A stretch of 64,000 nucleotides of DNA, taken from Galaxea fascicularis (lineage: Eukaryota > Cnidaria > Anthozoa > Scleractinia > Euphylliidae). Position numbers and translations under genes: made by a program. A model generated the notes under the pieces. It had not been told where the DNA came from. It did no database searches and saw only the letters and a list, made by a program, of their open reading frames with translations. This document shows positions 47,248 to 58,848 of the stretch, in pieces; position 1 is the first letter of the stretch, and every line of letters starts with the position of its first letter. Where the stretch lies: the NCBI GenBank assembly GCA_948470475.1, contig OX419345.1, positions 7,522,090-7,586,089 of the forward strand. The letters run 5' to 3'.

Positions 47248-47282
<35 letters not shown>

Positions 47283-47426
47283 GGATGTCTAATATCAAAG
47301 ATGTCTGCTATAAACTTGGTCAGCTGGAGTATGGCCGCCATGTTGGATTATTATTATTATTAGGACATTATTAATTATTGTGCGACGTCGTCGGTCGCGC
47401 CCACGAGCAATACCGCTAGCCAAGAT

Positions 47427-47458
<32 letters not shown>

Positions 47459-49890
47459 AGGTATGGGGCTCTGCTTTGCGGCCCTTTGGGCCGCTGGAGC
47501 TCCGCTAAAATTGTGCAAACAACAGCCCACAAAGAACGTGTAGAGATCAGTGCCACTTCAACAAACATTGGAACCTGCAAAACATTCAGTGCTGATATTG
47601 CAGCACTTATATCTTCCTTGGATGAGGCTCAGCTAACTGAACTTGCAAACCTGTCTTTTCTGAAAATGGCATTAAAAAGTGGCATTGATTCAAATCCTGC
47701 AGATTTTGCATCACTTTCAGTCAATGCCATGAAAAAGTTGCAAGAGCAGAAAAAGAACAATCTTGTGTACAAGTTTGCTTTCTGCATTGCCCAAAACCGA
47801 CCAGGATCGGACGAGACATTCTTTCCACTGGACCGCATGCCCTTTGGACTGGTGGAATACCAAATTGAGTTTTTTTCTGCCACCAATGTTATGCAGGTGT
47901 GATAATTTTGTTTTAAGGACTCTCATTTAGAATAGTTCAGACACAGCCTAGTCACTAGTCCTTTTATCTTCTTTTGTTGACCTTGTTGAGCCAGAAACTA
48001 GGCACTCATCATCAAGGTGAGTGATATATTCTGGGTCAGTGAAGTCACAACACGTGACCAGGGTCCACACTTCCCAAATCTACACACTTAAGTCACGTAG
48101 GGAACAGGCTGGTACACATTTTTTGTACAAACTATTGTTGAAAAAATAACAAGCCTTTTACATTTTTAAACCCTCTGTGCTTATTAACATCTAAGTTCCT
48201 CTTGTTTCATCGATGAGAGTGAACATTAAGGTAACCCTTGTTGTGTTAACAACTTTACCCAACTACTTTAATTGTTTTGGAATTTTCTTTTTTTTTTGTA
48301 ATATGTGGACACAGGATACAATGTATGTCAAAATGACTTTCAAGCTTAGATTTCCACAAAGGTACATTGTCTATTAGATAATGGTTGATGACAATTGTAT
48401 ATGCTTGGCAAGACATACATATTAATTCATAACATTCATGCACAATTCATTTAAGATATCTGTGCCAGATGATTACCAGAGCTGGTATGAGACCCTGTGT
48501 TCTGAATTCCCTACAAGATTCAGTCGCCTTTTTAGAGGACCAATGTGGAGTGGCCTAGCAAGGAATCAACAGAAAGATCCATCGACGGTGTGTGTTGTTT
48601 TATTTTAACTCTTAATGATATAATCAATATAGTCTGGACAAAAGAAAGTGTGTCTAGGTCATACAGATTTGTAATACCTCTCTGAAACCAGGAGAACAGA
48701 GTTATGGTTCTTAACATCTAACTGGTAGAAAGTTTTAAATCAATTTGTGATTTCCTTTTTTGTTTTTAACTCTTAATTTAGGCACGAGTGAATGTTGCAT
48801 CACCAAGCCTGCGAACTGTGCAGAAGCAAACTGCTGCTGAACCTTTCACATGTGAGCCAGAAGTTCAGGTAAAAAACATTCAAAATTTTTATCAATTATG
48901 AAACTGATAACTAGTAAAGAAGTTCTGTCTCATGCAGATGCAATTATTGGGAACATGCAGCAGGTACAATTCCTATCATATTCTATTCTACTTTACATCA
49001 TGTGTCTTTGTCTATAAGGGAGAAACTGGATGTACATGTCTGACTCCTGAATATATGAGGGATAACTAGGATAATCTATTGCTGGAATATTATAGTACTG
49101 CTACAGTAGTAGAGCTGGTTACTCAGTAGAGTGCAATATATGTACAGCTGAATTTTGTTATAATTTTTTAGGTTGAGGCTCTTAAAGTGCTGAAAAAGGC
49201 CCACCCTAATGGTCGCTTCTGGCTTAAAGTTGATGCTTGTGATTTAAAAGTAGCCTTGCAAGAGTCTGTCAGGGCAAAATGGGATGGAGATGTTGATCTG
49301 GGAGATGGAAAGCTACAAGAACTGCGTGCAGATTACGATGCTAGAAGAGCTGAGGCTAGTTTGCAAGATGGTGATGTTCAGAGGGAGGTGTTGGAAATGA
49401 AAGTTCGGAAGTTGATTGACAGTTTTCAGGAGGACCAGTCATTCTTGGCTACTGGGCTGAAAGAAGCACATTCATCATTCCAGAAGAAGTTCAACAGCCC
49501 AAACACATCCCAGCAACTCCTGAAATCACTTTGTTGGGAGAGAGTGGAATACAACACCCTCCTGCAACAAGCTCAAGCCTTCCGTGCTGTGATTGAAGAC
49601 CTGCTGCCTCATCTGCAACCAGGGAATGCTCGTGTTCAGGATGTGTCTGTTTGTCTGCAGGATATCATGCCGGATCACCTGAAGTACCTCAGAAATTTGT
49701 TTATGAAAAAGCGTCAACCGGCTGCTACTCATGTTCTTGCCATTTTGCTGTCTGAAGAATGCAGGAACAAGAAACCTTACTCTATACCAGTACAGTTTAT
49801 CCCATACCATTCAATCAAGGATCAGTACATTCGAGATATTTCAGCCAGAATAAAGTCAAAACTGGTCAAAATGGATTTGAAGCCAGTTGG
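44217..49890 (+). pseudogene. SANT/Myb-like DNA-binding multi-exon gene, N-terminal and middle part
   Basis: The start is taken at the ATG 44217 (MDPVPTSKRSHFSTGTTPH), a basic/Ser-rich exon ending at AAG|GTAAGT (44399). Exon 2 (44699) has HKWSFHEERALVEFVGLAKM and HQFWRDTALHIQE, a Myb/SANT-like three-helix segment. Exon 3 starts after TTGGCAG at 45057 (DIPKIVRNHFDFFLDTRIRA) and runs into an inverted repeat at 45262. Later exons are ADIAALISSLDEAQLTELAN to NVMQ|GT (47896), VPDDYQSWYETLCSEFPTRF (48455), and a long one at 49172 (KAHPNGRFWLKVDACDLK, VDLGDGKLQELRADYDARR) ending at a GTAGGT donor. It is probably continued by 50157-52486. This is a multi-copy gene type; I know no function. Confidence 0.5.
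45262..47252 (-). repeat. Inverted long repeat, copy 2, inserted in the SANT-like gene
   Basis: Reverse-complement match to 2397-4324, including TATGGTCACGTGATAC at its right end and ATATATATTTAGGCAAGCC at its left. Non-matching sequence to about 47505, with TGCGGCCCTTTGGGCCGC at 47477, separates it from the resumed coding exon and may belong to the same insertion. No target duplication could be identified. Confidence 0.75.
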
Positions 49891-50156
49891 TAGGTATTTG
49901 AAATGTTCTTTTGGCCTCAAAACAGTAATGTTTTCACGGAAGAAAAAATAGTTTTCCTTTTTCACTCTTTTCACAATAATCATCTCCGCCACATTTTCCC
50001 AGTGCATAATGATATCCATCCTACCCCAAGAAAGCCCATGGTAAATTGCAAGGGGGGAGAGGTGTCTCAAAAGCCAAAAGTTATTAGGCAGAGGATGAGG
50101 TGGTGTGGTGTGGAGAGAATATTTTCTGAAACAACACAATTATTTTTTTGTTAAAA

Positions 50157-52486
50157 GGTTTAGTCACTGATGGTGAATTGAGTTCATCCTATCCCATTAA
50201 ACCTTCGTTGCAGCTTGCTAATGTATACAGTTTCAAAGGAGAGTAAAAAGGAAAAAACGGAGAAAATTATCAGTCGGTCCTCTCAGCCATCACAAGCACA
50301 GTGTTCGAGTGATTGGGTATACAAGGTCTATTCATAGAAGTCTTCAGAAAGAAAATATTCTGCCTTGAGAAAGTAATGAAGAAAGCTAATAAGTGTGGCG
50401 GAAGGCAATTAAGTGTACTTCTTAGAAAGTTGGACACGGATCCTTGGTACCAGTTTAAGGTGTTCTATAACGAGGTTGATTAAAAATGAGAACACCCAGT
50501 TAAGGGGAGAGAAAAGAGTATTAGAAGAATCACTGGCACATGAGAAGGCAAAGCGATTGCAAATTGATGAGAAAGCCCAAGAAGCTCTAAAAAAAGCTGA
50601 GAAGAAAGGAGCCTTCTGGAAGAAAAAAATTTAAGCAACTGTCCAAAAAAGTGATCAAAAAATGGGAAAAAAGATAGTGGCCCTGCTACAAAGAAGTTTA
50701 ATGATTATTCTAAACACCACTAGAAGAGGATTAAAAAAACCAGTTAAAGGAGGAATGCCAAACTACACTGTCCTTTCCTGGGCTCTACAATTTTATTGCT
50801 ACCAAAATTGAAGTGCTTAACACTGATACCAATCAGCATTAAACCTTTAACCTTGTTAGAGATGGTGAACTGACATTTAGAGAATCTGACCCAAAGGAAT
50901 TGACTAATGATGATGTTGATCATATAAATATGTGGCTGTATCTGAAATATAAGTTCAACATTTCCAATTAGGCCTGGCATGAAATTGTCATGGCAGCCAA
51001 AGGTATCCCTTATACCTATTCCATCGAGAAGCGAATCAGTGAACTAAACAGTAGATGGAACTTGAAACCCAACTCCAGGTAATGCTGAAGGTGTTCAGAT
51101 AGGATTTGCAGACACCTTGCAAAGAGCACCTTGTTAGGCTTCAGCAAACTGGACAAATAAAAGATGGGGAAACTGTAAAGATCAAGCTTAGTGGGGATGG
51201 AACAAATATAAGAAAAAGGCTTACAGTTGTCAATTTTTACTATTCCGAATGAAGAGGAGGCAGCAATGGGTGAGAAGGGGAATTATGTACTTGCAGTTAT
51301 AAAAACCACAGAGACGTATGACAATCTACGAGAGAGCATAGCATTCCTTCGAATGGACATGTCAGACTGAAATGAGCTAAGTGCAAATAACTGCACTTAC
51401 AAAGTGGAATATTTTTTAGGTGGCGACTGGAAACTTTTAGCACTGGTCTGTGGTCTCTAGGCAGGGTTAATGAAGACTATGCCTGTGTGTGGTGCAAATG
51501 TCCGAGAAGTGAGCAATGGGATACAAGCAAACACTGGTCCATCAAAAACCCACACTTTAGATGTAGAACGATCATTGAAATAGAAACCTATTCAAGGACA
51601 AAGAAATTTAACGGTAAAACAAAACCTTTTTTTGATTTCACCCCCATTGATCATGTCATAATTGCCACCTTGCACCTGTTTCTAAGGATATCTGATGTCC
51701 TGATTGACTTGTTAATCAGGGAACTGAAAAGGGGTGATTCTATTGAGGAAAAAAACCTTTGATGCATTTCCCAGAGACAGATAAACACATGGCCACTTAT
51801 GAAGAGTTTCTCAAAAACATTGGTATATCATTTAATTTTCGAATTAACAAAGACAGTTAAAAAGCTCGAGTATAGGGACCTTACTGACCCTAAGAAACTA
51901 AAGCTATTTCAGAATATAAACACTTGTTCTCTCCTTCCTGGATGCATTAACAGTAAAAATATCGAACATATCTGGAAAGAATTTATGGATATCATTGGGG
52001 ATTTGAAGCCAGATTTCACATTAGAGTAAGATATTTCTAATCTCAAAAGTAATTAAATTAATTAAAATTTATGAAACAAAAGATTTCACTCTCTGTATGC
52101 ATGCACTGCACTTTCATGTTCCTGAATTCCTGTCACTATATCAAAATATTTCCTACTATACACAGCAGGGTATGGAACAATACAATGACAGGGCCTCTAA
52201 GGATTACTTTAGATCAACAAACCACGAAGGATTAGATGCCCTTAAACAGGTTTTGCTGAAAAAGAATAGAATCCAATTCCTGGAAGTTGCTGGATGTGAA
52301 AGAGTAAAGCTAAGCTATGAATGCAGCAACTGTTCTGAATCTGGTCACACAATTACAACATGCACATCAAAATGTAAGCATTGTCAAGCCAGCTCTTGGT
52401 GTTCCCATCTGGTAAAGGAACATGGCAAATGGATGCAAAAATGGTTGTCTAACAAGCCAGGGTCCAGTTCCTCAAATGATCGATAA
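50157..52486 (+). pseudogene. Coiled-coil and zinc-knuckle protein, probable C-terminal half of the SANT-like gene
   Basis: It begins after an AAAAG acceptor with LVTDGELSSSYPIKPSLQLA, a natural follow-on from MDLKPVG in the previous block. A coiled coil follows (EKRVLEESLAHEKAKRLQID, AQEALKKAEKKGAFWKKK). Decayed frames then read LTFRESDPKELTDDDVDHI and IKLSGDGTNIRKRLTVVN. The best-preserved part is CVWCKCPRSEQWDTSKHWS and FDFTPIDHVIIATLHLFLRI. Next are LHFHVPEFLSLYQNISYYTQ and a terminal Cys cluster CSNCSESGHTITTCTSKC with KHCQASSWCSHLVKEHG. The layout (N-terminal DNA-binding, central acidic motifs, C-terminal zinc) would suit a transposase, but I cannot place the catalytic residues. Many stops and frameshifts are present. 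Confidence 0.45.
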
Positions 52487-53035
52487 GTTCAATCCTAGAA
52501 TAAGAACATGTAACTCGAACTTACAAAGTACCATTGATTTTTTTACTATGAGATGTATTAATGATGACACAAAATGCTACTCTAAGCAATGGTAAATACA
52601 AAACAGGGGAACAACTCAGTTTTTTAACAAAGAAAATCCGGCTGTAAGAAGAGGTTTCAAGTCAGGAGGAATTAGCAGATACGAGCCAAAAGTCCAAAAG
52701 CGATCAGACTGATGATGAGGAACCCGATCACAACATGGAACCTTCTGCGAGTTCGTTCTAGGCGTCTGCATCAAAACTTGAAGGAAAGTATTCCTACTTG
52801 GAAAGTGAAAGTTAGTTAGAAACGACACAAGGATTTCGTTTGATCGATATATCTATTGTAGCCTGATTTTCAGTTCATTTTGGTGTCCTGTTTGTAAACA
52901 TGGGCGTATTGTCATGGAAAAAGAGCAGCAAGCTAAGATGGGATTTGCTTCCCTTCTTGTTCTGAAATGTACCGCTCAGAGGTGGTCTTTCTTGCAACAA
53001 TTCTATACTTCATTGAGATTACAGAAAAGCAACAG
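52487..53035. other. Intergenic, nothing seen
   Basis: No ORF or repeat I can support. Confidence 0.35.
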
Positions 53036-53342
53036 CAAAGCTTTTGAAGTGAACTGAAGAATTGCCCTTGCAACCAGGAACATTGGAGCAGGGCATCAAG
53101 GACTTGTGAAATTTTCGGGCGTGATGAACATGCTGTCACCTATGAATGAAAATGCGTACAGGGACCACGTGGATGCCATTCGAAATGCTGCAGAACAGAC
53201 AGTCAAGGAAAGCATGAGGAATGCAGCAGAGGGGATCAAAGAGTTCTATGAATGTGATGCTGATGGTGTGTTTGATATTGGAGTTTCTAGGGATGGCACA
53301 TGGAAAAAGAGAGCATTCAGTTCATCATTTGGTGTTGTGATG

Positions 53343-53400
53343 ACAAAGTTTGCATACAATAATAACGTTATTGTATTGTATTATTGTATGCAAACTTTGT
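53343..53400. repeat. Perfect 22-bp hairpin in the Mutator-like gene
   Basis: ACAAAGTTTGCATACAATA at 53343 pairs exactly with its complement ending at 53400 (22 bp), loop of 14 bases. It marks the point where the transposase frame is lost. Confidence 0.9.
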
Positions 53401-53459
53401 TGGCTCATCTCGCTCAATGGATGCTTCTCGAATGCTTGCTATATTTCAGCTCCATTGAG

Positions 53460-53567
53460 AATAGGCCATATTCGTATTCTCTTTTCATATGTAAATGTAT
53501 TCCCCTGCAATAGCCTCCACTTCATGCTAGATCCGGTTCAATACCGAGAATACGAATATGGTCTATT
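53460..53567. mobile_element. 108-bp miniature foldback
   Basis: AATAGGCCATATTCGTATTC at the left is matched, inverted, at the right (22 bp, one mismatch), with a spacer of 64 bases. No clear target duplication. Confidence 0.6.
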
Positions 53568-54421
53568 ATTCTTTACGTTATGTTGATTTCCTTGGGGATG
53601 GAGATAGCAAATCTCACAACCTTTTGGTGAGTGAATCTGTTTATGGAAATATTGAAGTCACTAAGCTGGAAAGTGTAGGGCATGTTCAAAAGCGTATGGA
53701 ATCAAGACTTCGTTCATTGAAAAAGAGAATAGCACAGGCTCGCCTAGAAGATGGAAAAGGTATTGGTAGAAGCGGGAGAATGACTGATGAGACAATAGAC
53801 AATTCGCAAGTCTATTATGGAAAAGCAACCCGTGAGACCACTCATGATATCAGTGTAATGCAGAATGCTATTATGGCCATCTGGCATCACACCCAAGCAA
53901 CAGATGACAACCCTGATCATGACCTTTGCCCACCAGGAGAACGTTCATGGTGTGGTTTCCAGAGGGATCAACCTAAAGGAACCACAGATTATAATCCCGA
54001 TCACCTTCTCCAAGAAGCTGTGGCAAAAGCTATACTTCCTTCCTTTGAAGCCCTGAGTGACATGGATCTTCTCAGGCAATGTTTGCATGGGGGAACCCAG
54101 AATAGAAATGAGGCCCTCAATGCCCTCAATTGGCAACGAGCCACCAAAGAAATGCACTCTGGTTTACCGGTAGTGGAATTGGCAACTTTTTTGGCTGTTG
54201 CACATTTACATGATGGAGCAGCATCACTTATTACCATCCCACAGGAACCTGGAGTTCACTGTGTTGCAGCATGCAGTAAACTGGACTACAACCGCATTCA
54301 CCATTCCAGTCAAAAAAGCTCTGAAGCAGCTAAGAAACGCGGAAAATAGTTGAGGAACTGGAAAACGGGATACACAGAAACCCTGGAAGCAAGAGGCCCT
54401 TCTTATGAAGCTGGGGGCTTC

Positions 54422-55363
54422 TGAAGTTATTTTATGTACTGTTACTTGTTTGAAACTTGTTTACTAAATTTAAATTGAATTTTCTGACGTTGTACAATTT
54501 TACCATTTTATTTCACAAAAACAGTGACATCTCAAAAACTACTAAAGCTATGGCCTTCGAATTTTCAGAAATATTTCAAAAACAAGTGCGAGTGTTTCAT
54601 CGGGGTTTCCAAACACAAGAAAACTGATAAGTTAAAATTTGTAAAAGTAAATTTGTAAAAGATGCACCATTATAATCTCTCTTCAACTCTCTGGCCTCAG
54701 TTTTTTTTCATCAGAACGTACAATAGAGTTAAAGGATGCCAAAAACTCCAAGCAAAAACAAAGGAAAGAGGGCGAGGAAAGTTAGTTCTACAGCGACCAA
54801 GATGGTAACCTGGTTGTCCTCGAACTCTTGGAATGGATTTCAGCGCTTGAAAGCAATGAAGAAACAAACTTGAGGAGACTAAATAACATGCAAGCTCAAC
54901 TAGACTAAGCAAATGCAGAAGTCTCTTCATTATGCAAGAAAGTCAAGTTGCTTGTCATAGCTTGTCAAGTTAATATACTCCATTAGGAGACCCAAAGACT
55001 TAATGCAATGTTTACAGCATTGTCTATATTCGCTAAATTAACCTTACGTTTATTATCCAGTTTGAAATGTGAAAAATTGTAATGATTCCTTCACTAGACC
55101 TTTTAATGTTATTTTTTTCTTTTCTTGTACTGTACATGTATTTAATTTTGTTTTATTTTTCTTTATACACACTGGCATTTTCACAGTTTTTCGCTTCAAA
55201 TTTTTTACCAATTTAAAATATGAGCTGCGGGTGGTTAAGCATGTTTGTCATCCTCTGAATGAGTAACACGAATGTTGTTTAGTAGAACTGTATCATATGT
55301 ATATCCGTTTAGTACAGTCGATTTCTAGGGAGGTGACAGCGTTTTACTTTAGCTACTGGGAAT
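54422..55363. other. Intergenic with a dispersed repeat word
   Basis: At 54591-54616 AGTGTTTCATCGGGGTTTCC is followed by AAACAC. The same 26 bases, with one change, occur at 55912. Around 54760-54960 a plus-strand stretch (DGNLVVLELLEWISALES) looks protein-like but is isolated. Confidence 0.4.
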
Positions 55364-55733
55364 CAAACACTCAATGCAATATTGCCATCAATGTGCAAAG
55401 AAGCAGGTTCTAAACCGAACAGTAGTCATAGTCTTCTTGTAACGTGTACATCCACATTATTCAACACAGGTGTTGAAGAGAAGTTAATTAGGGATAGGAC
55501 TGGTCACCATTCAAATGCTTTGTATAAATATGAGAAGGTAAGTGAAATGAAGTCTGGCCAGGTTTCTGATATTGGCACCTAAATGCAGCTCTACAAGTAA
55601 TGTTTCTTCCAGTAGAGAAGTGTCAGAAACTACCGTAGAAGTTGGTAGTTCAGCAAATACTTGTGAATTCGTGTCCTCTGCATATTTCAAGAACTGTAGC
55701 ACAAACATTAATGTAAACAGATTATCCAAATGT
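55364..55733 (+). pseudogene. Crypton-like tyrosine recombinase C-terminus
   Basis: The frame reads CKEAGSKPNSSHSLLVTCTS, then GVEEKLIRDRTGHHSNALYK and YEKVSE: the last part of a tyrosine recombinase with the conserved His (TGHHS) and the Tyr nucleophile (YKYEK). The Arg expected in the HSLR motif is Leu here, which should abolish catalysis. A one-base shift near 55565 continues as VSETTVEVGSSANTCEF to FKNCSTNINVN, a tail like that of Crypton-derived animal genes. Only the last exon is present; the N-terminal part is absent. Confidence 0.65.
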
Positions 55734-55911
55734 GAATGAACATAAGGAAAGAAATCCATATTCATATTGCGCAGTTGGTTTTGGACATTCTGTAATTCAT
55801 GTTGGCGTCTAATATTTTAATCAGGATATATTCTCCATTAGTGGGGTTTGACATTTTATCAAGCTCTTGGGTTTGATATTTCATCAGCGTATAGTGGAAA
55901 AGCCTCTGTCC

Positions 55912-55937
55912 AGTGTTTCATCGGGGTTTCTAAACAC
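55912..55937 (+). repeat. Second copy of the AGTGTTTCATCGGGGTTTC repeat
   Basis: 25 of 26 bases match 54591-54616, same orientation. It is immediately preceded by GCCTCTGTCC. Probably the end of a dispersed element. Confidence 0.6.
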
Positions 55938-56194
55938 ACACACGTGACCAAATTGGTGTACTTTGATTGGTTTGTAAATTGATGAATTATTAATGAGTTT
56001 GAGAAGGTTATTTGAAACATAAAAACTGTGCAATGAACCTCTATGATAAGGGTAGGAGGCATAGTTTTTCTTCCCATAAGATTTCTGTCCATAGGTCTTA
56101 ACAAAATTGACCATTTTTGCCTATAGAGCCACCTTAAATTCCGTGACAAGTCTTGATACTCGCTGAAGCCACAACCCTGTTCGGTACTAGGTTG

Positions 56195-56275
56195 CAATAA
56201 CATCCCAAAAGTTAAGCACCACTTTGTGGGTACGACACTTGTTGTCTGTACTACATGGAAGGCTGGAGACCAGTA
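56195..56275 (+). other. 5S rRNA-like stretch, possibly SINE-derived
   Basis: AAAAGTTAAGCACCA followed about 30 bases later by GTACTACATGGAAGGCTGGAGA CC-type sequence echoes the internal control region of 5S rRNA (AAGTTAAGCA, then GTACTTGGATGGGAGACC). Spacing is longer by several bases and many positions differ. At most a decayed pseudogene or a 5S-derived SINE head. Confidence 0.3.
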
Positions 56276-56373
56276 CAGTTTTGCCTCATCCCATAAAGTG
56301 AATGGCATGTATGTGAACAATTTGCAATCTGCATCTTAACCTCTCATCTGGAAACAATTTCAGTAAAATAAGA

Positions 56374-56800
56374 ATGGCCGATTTTCTGAATCTAAGATTC
56401 CTACCTGAACCAACATATTATCGCATGCAGCGCCTTCATTTGATTCCAGCAGTAGAAGAGTGGTGGTGTTGGATGGGGGAGGAACTGATCAAGCAGTTTG
56501 TGGGTCAAAAGATTGTTGGTGGTGATGGACAATGCGACTCACCAGGTGTCAGTACCAACAAGCATTGCTATTTCCTTATGGAAATCACTACCACTTACAT
56601 TCTGGGAATCGAGATTAGAGATAATCGTCATGTGGGTCTAGGTTCTACTAATATAGAGAAGGAAGCACTGAAGAAGGCATTGTCAAGGCTGTCCTTGATG
56701 TTGTGGAGGTGGCTACATCTATCAAAAAACTTATGGATGAGCAAATTACTTATATTATATTCACTGAAACCTTTATTGTGACCAGAACAGAGAGGACCCT
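56374..56800 (+). pseudogene. DDE-type transposase-like N-terminal part (GDGxCDSPG family)
   Basis: The frame from 56374 reads FLNLRFLPEPTYYRMQRLHL and IPAVEEWWCWMGEELIKQF. Then VGGDGQCDSPGVSTNKHCY contains the Asp-rich DG-x-CDSPG motif of an animal transposase-like family that I associate, without certainty, with Kolobok-type elements. LMEITTTYILGIEIRDN and a GLGSTNIEKEALKKAL helix follow. A frameshift near 56680 leads to KAVLDVVEVATSIKKLMDEQ before the sequence decays. Only the N-terminal third of such a protein remains. Confidence 0.5.
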
Positions 56801-57195
56801 ACAATGCAAACAGTGTGCATGACTTCCAGATTCGTACATATAGGTAAGAACCTGCAGGAGGGGGAATAATTTGAAATCCACCTATCCAGTCCCAGTGGGC
56901 CAGTAAATTTTACTTTTCGCTTGCCCCTACTTAGTTTGTTGTTGTTGGTTTTATCTTTTATTTATTTATTTATTTTTTGCCATCATTACAAGTAAGTGTC
57001 TTCAGTTGGGAACTCTTGTACTGGTGGCTGTTTCATCAAATTTCATGCAATTTATTTAAATATGTATGTTCTTTTTTTTTTTACACTTCTAAAGATGGAT
57101 CTGGTTTACATTCTGTTGAAAGCAATGAGATTTTAGACAACAATTAAACTGCTTTTATCCAGTAGAATCAACAATTATTGGAAGCAGACGCAACC
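56801..57195. other. Intergenic, nothing seen
   Basis: T-rich spacer without a supported feature. Confidence 0.35.
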
Positions 57196-57594
57196 ATGGA
57201 AGAGACGTCCACATACAAACAAACCATGGGTCATGAAGAATGGGAGCTCAAGCTCAAACTCTTTACTGGTGAATTAAACATCGACACATTGTAGGTGCAC
57301 CTCCAACTGTTTTCCATAGGGTTATTTTTTTCATCACAATAATTCTCTACTTTTGTGACTACATTTCAACTTTTTTTTGACTACCATTATAGAGAACAGA
57401 GTACATGTCATTTTGTTTATTACAGGTGCACTTGCTCAAACTGTTCCGTCACCATTGCCACCAAAGTGGAGGAATGTATTTGTTGCCAAGAAATGGATCG
57501 TGTGAGAGGTTACGGAAAAAGTAGAACGTGAAGGTGACTGCATCACTCTTCATCCTGGTTTTCAGGATGTTTGCCTGAACAGATGGGTCCTTTA
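57196..57594 (+). pseudogene. Second P2RX7 C-terminal-like domain copy
   Basis: Exon 1 starts at ATG 57196 (MEETSTYKQTMGHEEWELK) and ends ACATT|GTAGGT. Exon 2 begins after TTATTACAG at 57426 with TGCACTTGC, giving CTCSNCSVTIATKVEECICC, then after a frameshift EREGDCITLHPGFQDVCLN and RWVL. The Cys cluster and the ITxHPGF word match the domain at 5082-6262, and the intron has the same phase 2 position. The copy is broken by a frameshift and a TAA right after RWVL. The third exon was not found. Confidence 0.65.
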
Positions 57595-58848
57595 AGTAGC
57601 ATCACTTACCCCGAAGACCAAAACTGGAAAAAAGCTTTTTTCAGTCAACGTCTTTCCTAATAATTATTGTTGAGGACAGCTGTTTAAGTGGGTGTCTTGT
57701 GGGGTCTCTTGTTAGTTAAACTGAACAATTTTCAATATGCTAAGTCCTAGCCTAAGCTCCCATTTCTTAAACAAACAAGACGCTCTTCAGAGCGATCACT
57801 GGGCTACCCAGTTTACATGCATACAAGGAAAAAAGACCGAAGTATCACTAATAATTGAATAAATTTTTACTTTTGTCTTGTTATGAACCACAGCGAAGTA
57901 CATGAGTGCAATTTTCTTGCTGAGGACATCTTAAACTTGACCTTTGGAGCAAACTAGAAGTTGTATTTGTATCACTGTGGCATCTACAACAGTACAAACC
58001 AAAGAGCAGTTTTGAAATTTTCAAAGGAAGTTAGAAGTACCGTTCTTACATTCCGAAGTGTTTCTTGACACTAAAAATTAACACTAGCAATGCCCTAGTG
58101 ACACTTGGACTACATGTCTCCAAGTCCCGTACATCTGCCACCATCATTTCCATGAAAATTTGGTTTTATCATCTGAGTTGGTGAAACCTGAAAAGTATGA
58201 CCAGCACTATCAACGATGAGAATAAGCTTATGCAGAGGCATTATATTTGTGCTCTGCAGTACCACAGTTACTGGCTTCAATGGCAAGAGCAAACCGATTC
58301 TCTGCCATGCATTGTAATCCACTAAGTTGATGGAACCTAATAGAAGTCCAGCATGTTAACAAACAAAGACATTACCGTGTTTATCCATCATGCTAAAAAT
58401 ACAAAGCTCTACTGTGTTAGCAACATGCAAACAAAGGCCATAAACACACTACTTCACGTTGCATTGTGCTTGTATGAATATATGCACATTAGGCATGTCG
58501 TGTCAGAATTGTGCGAGTGTGTAGCTACCATGCTGGTTCACAATTGTGATTGTTTTCCTGTGGAGGCCACACATTAACAGGTCTCCTGTCACCCAACCAG
58601 GAACAAACAGTGATGCAGCTTACCTCAATCTCTCCCTATCACTGACTGGAAAACTGAGAAACAACTAACACATTTAATTTTGGAGAGCTTTGCCTTGTTA
58701 AAAGCCGGTGTAAATGTGGAACAATAATATTGTTAATGAGGTTCTTTGATGGCCATGAACATATTGATGGTCTGAGCATAATAGAACATTAGTACTCGTG
58801 GTTTGCAGGGAAAATTGGCACGTCCTCATCTGTGTTTGGTTTTTGCAG
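57595..58848. other. Intergenic, no gene seen
   Basis: No supported coding sequence. The last 16 bases (TGTTTGGTTTTTGCAG) are a good splice acceptor for the following exon. Confidence 0.35.

Larger units (their letters stand above)
53036..54421 (+). pseudogene. Mutator-like transposase domain protein with central deletion
   Basis: The first part (53036-53340) reads RIALATRNIGAGHQGLVKFS, NAAEGIKEFYECDADGVFDI and GVSRDGTWKKRAF (first acidic residue). About 220 bases of hairpin and small-repeat DNA follow. The protein then resumes in another frame with SLRYVDFLGDGDSKSHNLL (second Asp) and RMTDETIDNSQVYYGKATRE. QNAIMAIWHHTQATDDNPDH, HGGTQNRNEALNALNWQRAT (Glu) and HLHDGAASLITIPQEPGVHC come next, and after TAG it ends GYTETLEARGPSYEAGGF. 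This fits the Mutator-like transposase domain family (Pfam 'Mutator', PF20700 from memory) common in cnidarians. A piece between the first and second acidic motifs is missing, so the copy is dead. Confidence 0.75.
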
